A stretch of DNA of 64,000 nt, from contig NZ_JAAOTJ010000001.1 of assembly GCF_011297335.1 (NCBI RefSeq), positions 930,001 through 994,000 on the forward strand, given 5' to 3'. A program made the position numbers and the translations under genes. Each line of letters starts with the position of its first letter. The stretch's first letter is position 1. A model generated the notes under the pieces. It ran no database searches and was not told the origin of the DNA. It saw nothing but the letters and a program-made list of their open reading frames with translations. This document shows positions 35,239 through 43,651 of this stretch, piece after piece. The stretch is from Catellatospora methionotrophica. GTDB taxonomy: Bacteria; Actinomycetota; Actinomycetes; Mycobacteriales; Micromonosporaceae.

Positions 35239-36027
35239 ATGTCCTTCGTCGAGATCACCGGTCTGAGCCACCGGTTCGGCCGCGACCGCGGCGGTCCCGT
35301 GCTGAGCGACGTCACGCTCAGCGTGCGCCGCTCGGAGTTCGTCGCCGTGCTCGGTCCGTCCGGCTGCGGCAAGTCCACCCTGCTCAACGTCCTCGCCGGC
35401 CTGGTCTCCCCCACCGAGGGCACGGTCACCGTCGGCGACGGCACGGTCCGGATCGGATACGTGTTCCAGGCCCCCCGCCTGCTGCCGTGGCGCACCGCCC
35501 GGCGCAACGTGGAATTCGGCCTGGAACAGACCGGCGCGTCCCGGTCGGCGGTCCGTGAACGGGCCGCGGCGGCGCTGGAACTCGTCCACCTGGCCGAGCA
35601 CGCCGACAAGTACCCCAACCAGCTCTCCGGCGGCATGCAGCAGCGGGTGGCGCTGGCCCGGGGCCTGGCCATCGAGCCCGACCTGCTGCTCATGGACGAG
35701 CCGTTCGCGGCACTGGACGCGCTCACCCGCTCCTACCTGCAGGAAGAACTCCTGAGCCTGGTACGCCGCACCGACAGCACCACCATCCTGGTCACCCACG
35801 ACATCGACGAGGCGCTGCTGCTCGCCGACCGGGTGGTCGTCATGACCCAACGCCCGGCCCGCATCGCCTCGATCGTGGACGTGCCGTTCGGCCCCGAGCG
35901 CTCGGTCGCCTCGCTGATCGCCGACGAGCGCTACCCCGAGCTGCGCACGTCGCTGCGGGAGCTGCTGCGCCCACAGGTGACCGCCGCGGCCGGGCCGTCG
36001 CGCGCGCAGGTGACCGCCGATGCGTGA
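35239..36027 (+). CDS. ABC importer ATPase (SsuB/TauB-like)
   Basis: A 262-residue ABC ATPase. Walker A is GPSGCGKST, the signature is LSGGMQQRVALAR, Walker B is LLLMDEPFAALD, and the H-loop is VTHDIDEALLLADR. These features match the nitrate/sulfonate/taurine importer subfamily. It energises the permease encoded one base upstream. The following FGGY kinase starts inside its last codons (36020), so both are translated together and the imported compound is probably phosphorylated by that kinase. Confidence 0.92.
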   Translation: MSFVEITGLSHRFGRDRGGPVLSDVTLSVRRSEFVAVLGPSGCGKSTLLNVLAGLVSPTEGTVTVGDGTVRIGYVFQAPRLLPWRTARRNVEFGLEQTGASRSAVRERAAAALELVHLAEHADKYPNQLSGGMQQRVALARGLAIEPDLLLMDEPFAALDALTRSYLQEELLSLVRRTDSTTILVTHDIDEALLLADRVVVMTQRPARIASIVDVPFGPERSVASLIADERYPELRTSLRELLRPQVTAAAGPSRAQVTADA

Positions 36028-37483
36028 GCCGCTGCTGGTCGGCCTCGACATCGGCACGACCGCGACGAAGGCGGCGGTCTTCGACGGCGGCGGGCGGCTG
36101 CTCGCGGCGGCGACGGCGGCCTATCCGGTGCACCGGCCGCGGCCGGGCTGGGCGGAGCAGGATCCGCAGGACTGGCGGGATGCCACGGCGCAGGTCCTGC
36201 GGGAGCTCGGCCGGTCCTGCGACCTGACCGGTGTCGCCGCGCTGGGTCTGGTCAGCCAGGTCAACACGCACGCTTTCGTCGACGCGTCGCACGGCGCGCT
36301 CGGTCCGGCGATCGTCTGGCAGGACCAGCGGTGCGCGGCCGTCGCGGCCGAGCTGGACGCCCGGTTCTCGGCCGCCGACCGGGAGCGGATCTGGGGCGGC
36401 CCGTTCACGATCGACGCGTCGTACCTGGTCTCGCGGGCGGCGTGGTTCGCCGAGCACGGCGCGTGGGCGCGTACCCGCTGGGTCCTGCTGCCCAAGGATC
36501 TCGTCGTGGCGGACCTGACCGGGCAGGTGACCACCGACCCCGTGTCGGCCGTGGGCCTGACCGGCCCGGACGGCTACCTCGGCGAGGCGGTCGAGCTGGT
36601 GCCCGGCCTCGGCGAGCGGCTGCCGCCGCTGGCGGAGCCCGCCGCTGTCGTCGGCCGGATCGGCTCCGGGCGGTGGGGACTGCCGGCGGGCACGCCCGTG
36701 GTGGCCGGGACGATGGACGCCTGGGGCAACCTGTACGGGTCCGGGGCCGTCGGGGTCGGTGACGGGATGCTCGTGTGCGGCACGTCGGAGATCGCGGCCG
36801 TGGTGTCCGACCGGATCGTGCCGACGTTCGGGGTGATCGCGTTTCCGCCGCGTGACGGGCTGATCGTGCACGCCGGGCCGACCCAGGCCGGCGGCGACGC
36901 GTTGCGCTGGTGGGCTCAGGCCCAGGGCCGGTCGATCGCGGCCGTGCTGGCCGACGCCGCCACGGCGCCGCCTGGCGCGGGGGGCGTGCTGTTCCTGCCG
37001 CACCTGGCCGGCCAGCGCGCGCCACTGTGGGACGCCGACGTGCGGGCGTCGTTCCTCGGTGTCAGCGCGGACACGACCGGGGCGGAGCTGGCCCGCGCCG
37101 TGCTGGAGGGCGTGGCGATGTCGGCGCGGGAGGCGTTCGACGCCGTCGCCGCGGCGGCCGGGGTGCCGGTGCGTGGCGTGGCCGTGTCCGGCGGCGGGGC
37201 CCGCAGCGACCTGTGGTGCCAGATCAAGGCGGACGTGCTCGGCAGGCCGCTGGGGCGGCTGGCCGTCGCGGACAGCGCCGTGCTCGGGGCGGCGCTGCTC
37301 GGCGGGGTCGGCGTCGGGGTCTATCCGAGCATGGCCGCCGCCGCGGCCGCCGCCGTACGGGTGGAGCGCGAGTTCGCCCCGTCGCCGGACGGCGCGGCCC
37401 TCGACGAGCTGTACGACGTCTACCGGGCGGCGTACCAGGCGCTCAAACCGGTGCACGCGGCACTGGCCCAGACGCGGAACTGA
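36020..37483 (+). CDS. FGGY-family carbohydrate kinase (xylulokinase-like)
   Basis: A 487-residue kinase of the FGGY family. GLDIGTTATKAAVFD at the N-terminus binds phosphate, WAEQDPQDW matches the family, VAGTMDAWGN is the mid-domain motif, and VSGGGARSDLWCQIKADVLGRP carries the C-terminal signature in parts. It phosphorylates a sugar or polyol at the expense of ATP. Its start overlaps the importer ATPase stop, which suggests uptake followed by trapping. Xylulose, erythritol or other polyols are possible substrates; the sequence does not decide. It may be catabolic and unrelated to the biosynthetic genes on either side. Confidence 0.92.
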   Translation: MREPLLVGLDIGTTATKAAVFDGGGRLLAAATAAYPVHRPRPGWAEQDPQDWRDATAQVLRELGRSCDLTGVAALGLVSQVNTHAFVDASHGALGPAIVWQDQRCAAVAAELDARFSAADRERIWGGPFTIDASYLVSRAAWFAEHGAWARTRWVLLPKDLVVADLTGQVTTDPVSAVGLTGPDGYLGEAVELVPGLGERLPPLAEPAAVVGRIGSGRWGLPAGTPVVAGTMDAWGNLYGSGAVGVGDGMLVCGTSEIAAVVSDRIVPTFGVIAFPPRDGLIVHAGPTQAGGDALRWWAQAQGRSIAAVLADAATAPPGAGGVLFLPHLAGQRAPLWDADVRASFLGVSADTTGAELARAVLEGVAMSAREAFDAVAAAAGVPVRGVAVSGGGARSDLWCQIKADVLGRPLGRLAVADSAVLGAALLGGVGVGVYPSMAAAAAAAVRVEREFAPSPDGAALDELYDVYRAAYQALKPVHAALAQTRN

Positions 37484-37794
37484 CCGTCCGGACGCGCACC
37501 ATCGTCGATATCATGGAGCGCAGCCTCGCACGTCATCGCCGAGGGAGAGATTGCCCACTCATCCCGGAATCGCCTGCCGTTGACTAATGTGGACGTTGAT
37601 GAGAGTCTTTTTGAGCAAGCAAACGGGGATCTGCCAGCCTGCCGCCCTGCCGTGAACCACCGCGGGGTGCGATAGCGGCGTCGGTTCGTTCAATTCGGCA
37701 CATCGGTGTGCCGGGCCTCTTGCCGGGCACCGGTCTCCGTTTCGCGTGTCGGATCGCCTCCCCATGCAGGGGGCTAAGGAGCGTGCCGAAAACC
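37484..37794. promoter_or_regulatory. promoter region of the keto-acid elongation operon
   Basis: The 311 bases between the FGGY kinase and the JmjC gene hold no convincing gene. Around 37575-37625 the GC content drops sharply, with TTGACT at 37580-37585 as a possible -35 box and an AT-rich stretch after it. This is the likely promoter for the operon running to 48036. The exact -10 box is uncertain. Confidence 0.45.
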
Positions 37795-38904
37795 ATGGCA
37801 GACATGCCGATCACTCTCGACAACGTCAAGCGCGTCGACTCGATCAGTGTCGAGGACTTCCAGCGCGACCACGTGTCCACGCACACGCCGGTGATTGTCC
37901 GCAACCTCCAGCAGGGAACCCGGCTGGGCGGGCTGACCACCGAGGAGGCGTTCGCCGCCGCGTTCGGCGACCAGGTCATCCAGGTGCAGCAGAACTACAC
38001 CAGCCCGCTGTCGCGCAGCACTGCCGCGGCGCGCCGGCAGGGCCTGAGCCAGAAGGTCCGCAACCGGATCGAGGACCAGCGGCTGGACGCCTACCTGGAG
38101 CACGTGCGCGACAACCCGGACACCGACCTGCTGTGCGTCGAGTACCGCACGCCGCAGGCGCTGACCGCGGCGCTGCGGGTGCCGGAGATCTGCCTCGGCG
38201 CCGACCGCGCCGAGGACCTCGTCACCTTCACCTTCGTCGCCAACCAGGGCAACTACGCGCACCTGCACTTCGACGGCGACTTCCGCAACGTGCTGCTCTA
38301 CCAGGTCTTCGGACGCAAGCGGGTGGTGATGGTGCCGCTCGACGCGCAGGAGAAGATCTCGCCGGCGATGAACTTCAGCAAACTGCTGATCCAGAACATG
38401 GGCGAGGAGGAGAAGCTGCACCTGCTGCGCTATCTGGGCGCCTACGACTGCGTCCTGCAGCCGGGTGAGGCGATCTACTTCCCGCCGTCGATCTGGCACT
38501 ACGTCGAGTACATCGACACCGGCATGTCGATCAACTTCCGGTTCGGGCGCGACCCGTTCGCGGCGAAGGTCGTCGACGCCAACCGCGTGCCCTTCTACCC
38601 CGACCTGCACGCGGTCCTCGGGCGGGTCACCCGGCTCCCGCAGGGCCCCGAGCGGGCCGCGCTGCAGGAGCGGATCTGGGCCGAGACCGAGCCGGTCCTC
38701 GCCGCCGCGCACGCCGACTCGACGCAGCGGCACCGCGCGGTCGACGCCCTCTACCGGTCGCTTTCCGACACCGTGCCCGGCGGTCCCGCCCGGCCGCTGC
38801 AGGTCGGCATCGACTGCCCGGTCGCCGAGGCGATGGCGGTCGAACGCTACGACGACACGGTCCGGGCGTGGCGCCGCGAGCTGATGCTCGGCGACCCCAT
38901 CTGA
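37795..38904 (+). CDS. JmjC/cupin-type Fe(II)/2-oxoglutarate oxygenase
   Basis: A 369-residue protein with a JmjC-like jelly roll. The HxD iron site is His158/Asp160 (AHLHFDGD), the distal His is His235 (SIWHYVEY), and GRKRVVMVP provides a likely 2-oxoglutarate-binding basic residue (Lys175). Members hydroxylate amino-acid side chains, free or protein-bound. The ATG at 37795 has a GGAG somewhat far upstream; in-frame alternatives lie at 37783 (GTG) and 37708 (GTG). It opens the operon and precedes a flavin monooxygenase gene by 29 bases, so two different oxygenases act in this pathway. Confidence 0.85.
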   Translation: MADMPITLDNVKRVDSISVEDFQRDHVSTHTPVIVRNLQQGTRLGGLTTEEAFAAAFGDQVIQVQQNYTSPLSRSTAAARRQGLSQKVRNRIEDQRLDAYLEHVRDNPDTDLLCVEYRTPQALTAALRVPEICLGADRAEDLVTFTFVANQGNYAHLHFDGDFRNVLLYQVFGRKRVVMVPLDAQEKISPAMNFSKLLIQNMGEEEKLHLLRYLGAYDCVLQPGEAIYFPPSIWHYVEYIDTGMSINFRFGRDPFAAKVVDANRVPFYPDLHAVLGRVTRLPQGPERAALQERIWAETEPVLAAAHADSTQRHRAVDALYRSLSDTVPGGPARPLQVGIDCPVAEAMAVERYDDTVRAWRRELMLGDPI

Positions 38905-38933
38905 CGTCGCCGGCTCATCGGGGGGAGAGAAAG

Positions 38934-40385
38934 TTGTTCGAGTCGCTCAGCGTGCTCGACGAGCGCATCCGTGAGGAGCTCGACGAGCACCGCTTCTACT
39001 CGCGGCAGAGCTGGGTGCCGCCCACCGTGACGGCGGACGGCGATCCGGTGCACGACGTGGTGGTGGTCGGCGCCGGCCAGAGCGGGCTCGCGCTGGCCGC
39101 GCAGCTCAAGCTCCGCGGCGTCCGGCGGGTCGTCGTCGTGGACCGCCAGCCCGTCGACGAACCGGGGCCCTGGTCGACGTTCGCCAGGATGCCGCAGCTG
39201 CGTACGCCGAAGTCCATTCCCGGCCCGGACTGCGGCTACCCGCTGCTGCGGTTCAAGACCTGGTTCTGCTCGGCCTACTCGGCGCAGGAGTACGCGCGTT
39301 TCGAGTTCATCCCGCTGCCGCTGTGGCGCGACTACCTGGCCTGGTTCCGGCGGGTGCTCGACATCGACGTGATCGGCGGCACCGAGGTCGTCGGCCTGCG
39401 CACGGCCGGCGCGGGGCAGCCTGGCGGGCACCTGGAGCTGGACACGGTCGCCGCCGGCGGCGGTGGCCGGCTCAGCGCCCGCAAGGTCTGCCTCGCGACC
39501 GGGATGACCGGCGCGGGCCGGTGGGCCCCACCGGACGGCCTGGTCGACGGCCTGCCCGCGCACACCGTGACCGGGGCGTGGGAGCCCGTCGACTGGACGT
39601 CGATGCGCGACACCGAGGTGGCGGTCATCGGAGCCGGCGCCACCGGGTTCGACAACGCGGTGCGGGCGCTCGACGCCGGCTGCCGCTCGGTGACCGTGTT
39701 CGCCCGCCGCCCGTTCCCGAAGAAGGATCTCTACTTCGAGATGTGGCGGGGGCGCGACGACAGCGGCGTCCGCCCCGACGAGGCCGGGCATCCACCGGCG
39801 GACCTGCTGGACGCCCTGCTGGCCTACCACCGGCTGCTGCCCGACCACGACCGGCTGCGGCTGCTCGACCGGCTCTTCGCGCACGGGCGCTCGCCGGCCA
39901 ATCCGGACTATCTCGCCAGGGTCCGCGACGTCGAGCGGATCCGCATCCTCGAAGGCTGCCCCGTCGACGGCGTCGACTACGACGCCACGGCCGGCAAGGT
40001 GCTCATCCGCAGCGGGGACCGGACCCATGCCGTCGACCGGATCGTGCTGGCCACCGGGCCGCAGCCGGGGCTGCACCACCGGCCCGAGCTGGCGTCGCTC
40101 GCCGACCGTGTCCTGACCTGGGGCGACCACACCGCGGGCGCCCGGACCACGCCGCCGGAACTGGCCGCCTATCCCAAGCTCACCACGCACTACCAGCTGC
40201 GCGCCAAGGACGGCGACGACGCCGGCCTGTCCGACGTGTACAGCCTCGCCGACCTGGTCCACGCCACCGTGGGCCTGCAGAGCATCCAGCACGTGGCACC
40301 GGTGGTCGCCGACCACATCGCCGCCCAGCTCTACCGCGACCACCTACCGGACACGCTGGCGTTCGTAGAGCGCCTCGACGACTGA
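38934..40385 (+). CDS. FAD-dependent (class B-like) monooxygenase
   Basis: A 483-residue flavoprotein with two Rossmann motifs: VVVGAGQSGLALA for FAD and VAVIGAGATGFDNA for NADPH. The block PQLRTPKSIPGPDCGYP is typical of a group that includes amino-acid N-oxygenases. It may hydroxylate an amine of the elongated amino acid. A TTG start at 38934 follows a strong GGGGGAGAG ribosome-binding site, which I prefer to a GTG at 38868 that would overlap the JmjC gene. It is followed after 36 bases by the homocitrate-synthase-like gene, in one operon. Confidence 0.88.
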   Translation: MFESLSVLDERIREELDEHRFYSRQSWVPPTVTADGDPVHDVVVVGAGQSGLALAAQLKLRGVRRVVVVDRQPVDEPGPWSTFARMPQLRTPKSIPGPDCGYPLLRFKTWFCSAYSAQEYARFEFIPLPLWRDYLAWFRRVLDIDVIGGTEVVGLRTAGAGQPGGHLELDTVAAGGGGRLSARKVCLATGMTGAGRWAPPDGLVDGLPAHTVTGAWEPVDWTSMRDTEVAVIGAGATGFDNAVRALDAGCRSVTVFARRPFPKKDLYFEMWRGRDDSGVRPDEAGHPPADLLDALLAYHRLLPDHDRLRLLDRLFAHGRSPANPDYLARVRDVERIRILEGCPVDGVDYDATAGKVLIRSGDRTHAVDRIVLATGPQPGLHHRPELASLADRVLTWGDHTAGARTTPPELAAYPKLTTHYQLRAKDGDDAGLSDVYSLADLVHATVGLQSIQHVAPVVADHIAAQLYRDHLPDTLAFVERLDD

Positions 40386-40421
40386 CCCGACGGCTCCGCA
40401 GACGACTTCCGGGGGGAACGA

Positions 40422-41678
40422 ATGCACGCCACCCAGCACACGCCCAGTTCAGACATGTGGTTCAACTGGAACAACGTTCCGGTCGAGGAGCCGGAGCCGC
40501 CGGCCCCCGACGCCGCCGACGGCATCCTGTTCGACGAGACGCTGCGCGACGGCATCCAGGCGCCGAACGTGCGCACGCCCAGCATCGACGAGAAGCTCCG
40601 GATCGTGGACTTCATGGCCGAGGTCGGTGTGGGCTCGGCCGACCTCGGCTTCCCCGGGTCCGGACCGGCCGCGGCCGAGCAGTGCGCCCGCATCGCGCGG
40701 CACATCGCCGACCGCGGCCTGCCGATCGCGCAGGGCTACGCGGGCCGCACCCACCCCGCCGACATCGCGGCGATCTGCGGCGTCTCGCAGAGCGCCGGAG
40801 TCCGCGTCGAGGCGTACGCGTTCATCGGGGTCAGCCCGATCCGCCAGTACGTCGAGGACTGGGACCTCGACATGATCAAGGCCAACATCGTCGAGTCCGC
40901 CGACAGCTGCCGCCGCGAGGACGTCGAGTTCGTCCTCGTGCTCGAGGACACCGTGCGCTGCACGCCCGAGATCCTCGGCCAGATCTACGACGTCGCCATC
41001 GACTGCGGCGTCGGCCGCGTGACGCTCTGCGACACGGTCGGCGCCGCCGTGCCCGCCGGCACCGCGTCGCTGATCCGCTGGACGACGCGGTACTTCGCCG
41101 ACCGGGGCCGGCCGGTCGGCCTGGACTGGCACGGCCACAACGACCGCGGCCTCGCGCTGGCCAACTCGCTGACCGCGCTCGCGCTGGGCTGCCAGCGGGT
41201 CCACGGCACGATTCTGGGGGTCGGCGAACGCGCCGGCAACGCGTCCATCGACCAGCTCATCGTCAACCACCACCTCGAAGACGGCTCGGCATACGACCTG
41301 CTCGCCCTGCGCCGCTACTGCGACTACGCCGCCGACGTGCTCGGCGTGGACATCCCGGACAACTACCCGGCGATGGGCCGCGACGTCTTCAAGACCAGCG
41401 CCGGTGTGCACGCCACGGCCATCCTCAAGGCCCACGAGAAGGGCAACCAGCGCGTCAAGGACACCGTGTACTCCAGCGTGCCGGCCAGCTCGCTGGGCCG
41501 GGCGCAGGAGGTCCTCATCGACTCCTCGTCCGGCGCGAACAACATCCGGTACTGGCTGACGATGCACGGCTTCCCGGTCGAGGACTCGTCGATCAAACGG
41601 ATCCTGGACACGGCGAAGACGTCCACCACCCCGCTGGACGACCAACAGATCCGGCAGATGCTCGCGGAGGTCAGCTGA
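40422..41678 (+). CDS. homocitrate/isopropylmalate synthase-like enzyme
   Basis: A 418-residue HMGL-like TIM-barrel enzyme that condenses acetyl-CoA with a 2-oxo acid. The family start motif is DETLRDGIQAP, where Ile takes the place of the usual Glu of LRDGEQ. The metal motif is DWHGHNDRGLA, and GVGERAGNASID is the usual GxGERAGN block. No LeuA-type regulatory domain is present, so it should not be leucine-regulated. With the next two genes it forms a complete alpha-keto-acid elongation set. The acceptor acid is unknown; 2-oxoglutarate, oxaloacetate or a phosphono or other analogue are possible. Confidence 0.87.
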   Translation: MHATQHTPSSDMWFNWNNVPVEEPEPPAPDAADGILFDETLRDGIQAPNVRTPSIDEKLRIVDFMAEVGVGSADLGFPGSGPAAAEQCARIARHIADRGLPIAQGYAGRTHPADIAAICGVSQSAGVRVEAYAFIGVSPIRQYVEDWDLDMIKANIVESADSCRREDVEFVLVLEDTVRCTPEILGQIYDVAIDCGVGRVTLCDTVGAAVPAGTASLIRWTTRYFADRGRPVGLDWHGHNDRGLALANSLTALALGCQRVHGTILGVGERAGNASIDQLIVNHHLEDGSAYDLLALRRYCDYAADVLGVDIPDNYPAMGRDVFKTSAGVHATAILKAHEKGNQRVKDTVYSSVPASSLGRAQEVLIDSSSGANNIRYWLTMHGFPVEDSSIKRILDTAKTSTTPLDDQQIRQMLAEVS

Positions 41679-41680
41679 CC

Positions 41681-43651
41681 ATGTCCACACCACCCACGGT
41701 CCGGCTCGACGGCGGCGTCCTGGTCCTGACGGAGGATCCGGCGCTGATCGCCGCGCAGCTGCGCGGGCAGGGGCCGCCGGCGGCCGAGCTGATCCGGCAG
41801 CCGCTGCGCGACAACATCTCCACCGACGAGATCATCCCCGGCTGGTGCTGTTACTGGTACGACCAGCGCCTGGGCGACTTCGCCTACCTCGGCCTGCGTG
41901 ACCGGCAGTTCGAGGAGGGCGCGATCCGGGCCTTAGGGCCGCAGATCATCGTCAGCGGCTCCGGCAAGGGCTGCGGATCGTCGCGCGAGCACGCCGTCTA
42001 CGCCGAGAAGTACGCCGGCGTCCAGCTCGTCTTCGCCCGCTCCTTCGAACGCATCTACCAGCAGAACTGCCGCAACGTCGGCATGGTGACCTGCGAGGAC
42101 TTCGGCGTGCTGGCCGAGCTGATCGACGGCGCCGAGCTGCCGCTGTCGGCGCTGACCAGGCAGGCGACCGGCCTGGAACGCGCGATCATCGACACCGGCG
42201 GCCTGTTCGGCTACAACCACGCCTTCCGCGCCGGCAAGCTCACCCAGGCGGCGGCGACGTTCGGGCCGCCGCGCCCGCTCAACTGCGTGGAGAAGATCGT
42301 CCAGAGCCATCTGGCCGACCGGCACCCGCGCGACGACGGCGCCACCGTCACGGTCGCCGAGACCTACTTCGTCAAAGCCGACGTGCGCTTCTCCCACGAG
42401 TACGTGACCCCGATGGCGGCGGGCATGTTCGAGGAGCAGTTCGGTGCCGACGCCGCCGTCGTCGACCCGTCGTCGACGTATTTCTTCCAGGACCACCTGT
42501 CACTGGCCGGGCAGGTGCTCGCCGCACGCCCGAACGGGCTGCAGCTCACCCGCCGGGTCGACGACCTGGCCCGCCGGCAGGCCGAGTTCGCCGCCGCCTC
42601 CGGCGGCACCCTGGTCGGGGCCGTGCCCACCGGCGGCAGCCAGGCCATCTGCCACAACTACATGGTCGAGCGGGTCGCCGAGCCCGGCCAGGTCGTGATC
42701 GGGACCGACAGCCACACCTGCACCGCGGGCGCGGTCGGCGCGCTCGCCTTCGGCATCGGCGCGACCGACGTCGCGAACGCCTGGTACACCGGCGAGATCC
42801 TGGTCAAGGTGCCCCGGGTGGTCCGCATCGAGCTGCGGGGCGCGCTGCGGCCCGGGGTCTGCGCCAAGGATCTGATGCTGACGCTGCTCGCCGACCCGCT
42901 CGTGGCCGAGGGTCGCAGCCTCGGCGCGGTGCTGCTGTTCACCGGCGCGGGCCGGCACGGGCTCAACATGGACGAGCGGGCCACCGTGTGCAACATGGCG
43001 GTGGAGGCCGGCGCGATGACGGCCATCGTGGAGCCCGACGACGTCACCGCCGCCTACCTCGCCGCCCGCCCCGCCGGCCGGGCCGCACCGCGCCCGCCGG
43101 TCGCCTGCGACCCCGGTGCCGCCTACGCCGAGGAGCTCACCGTCGACCTCGGCTCGGTCGAGGCGATGGTCGCGCTGCCCGGCGACCCGCGCAACGCGGT
43201 CCCGCTGTCGCAGGCGCCGGCCGACGTACGCGTCGACAAGATCTACGGCGGCTCGTGCACCGGCGGCAAGGCGTACGACATGGACATGTACGCGTCGGTG
43301 TTCGACCTGGCCCGCGCGAACGGCGCCCGGGTCCCCGACGGTGTGCAGGCCTACATCCAGATGGGCAGCGACGAGGTGCTGCGGTACGCGACCGAACGCG
43401 GCTACGTCGACCTGTTCACCGCGGTCGGCGTCACCGTGCTCCCGCCGTCGTGCGGCGCGTGCATCAACGCCGGGCCCGGTGTGTCGCTCACCCCCGACGA
43501 GGTCACCGTCAGCGCCCAGAACCGCAACTTCCCCGGCCGCTCCGGGCCGGGCCAGGTCTACCTCGCCTCACCGTACGTCGTGGCGGCCACAGCCATCGCG
43601 GGCCGGCTCAGCTCGGTCGAGGACATGCTCACCACCGGCGGCGCCGCATGA
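41681..43651 (+). CDS. single-chain aconitase/homoaconitase-like hydro-lyase, domain order swapped
   Basis: A 656-residue [4Fe-4S] hydro-lyase. The first 190 residues are LeuD-like (RDNISTDEIIPG, GKGCGSSREHAVYA), and residues about 225-650 are LeuC-like (GTDSHTCTAG, YGGSCTGG, PPSCGACINAG) with all expected cluster cysteines. In aconitase A and homoaconitase the small domain comes last; here it is first, as in aconitase B without its HEAT domain. It should isomerise the tertiary alcohol formed by the preceding enzyme. The ATG lies two bases after that gene, and its stop overlaps the next ATG. Confidence 0.9.
   Translation: MSTPPTVRLDGGVLVLTEDPALIAAQLRGQGPPAAELIRQPLRDNISTDEIIPGWCCYWYDQRLGDFAYLGLRDRQFEEGAIRALGPQIIVSGSGKGCGSSREHAVYAEKYAGVQLVFARSFERIYQQNCRNVGMVTCEDFGVLAELIDGAELPLSALTRQATGLERAIIDTGGLFGYNHAFRAGKLTQAAATFGPPRPLNCVEKIVQSHLADRHPRDDGATVTVAETYFVKADVRFSHEYVTPMAAGMFEEQFGADAAVVDPSSTYFFQDHLSLAGQVLAARPNGLQLTRRVDDLARRQAEFAAASGGTLVGAVPTGGSQAICHNYMVERVAEPGQVVIGTDSHTCTAGAVGALAFGIGATDVANAWYTGEILVKVPRVVRIELRGALRPGVCAKDLMLTLLADPLVAEGRSLGAVLLFTGAGRHGLNMDERATVCNMAVEAGAMTAIVEPDDVTAAYLAARPAGRAAPRPPVACDPGAAYAEELTVDLGSVEAMVALPGDPRNAVPLSQAPADVRVDKIYGGSCTGGKAYDMDMYASVFDLARANGARVPDGVQAYIQMGSDEVLRYATERGYVDLFTAVGVTVLPPSCGACINAGPGVSLTPDEVTVSAQNRNFPGRSGPGQVYLASPYVVAATAIAGRLSSVEDMLTTGGAA

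Noticed and set aside
39323-41680. Very long plus-strand frame (1442 codons) running into the aconitase gene
   Set aside because: Only the part from 41681 is aconitase. Upstream is Arg/Pro-rich out-of-frame reading of the monooxygenase and synthase genes.
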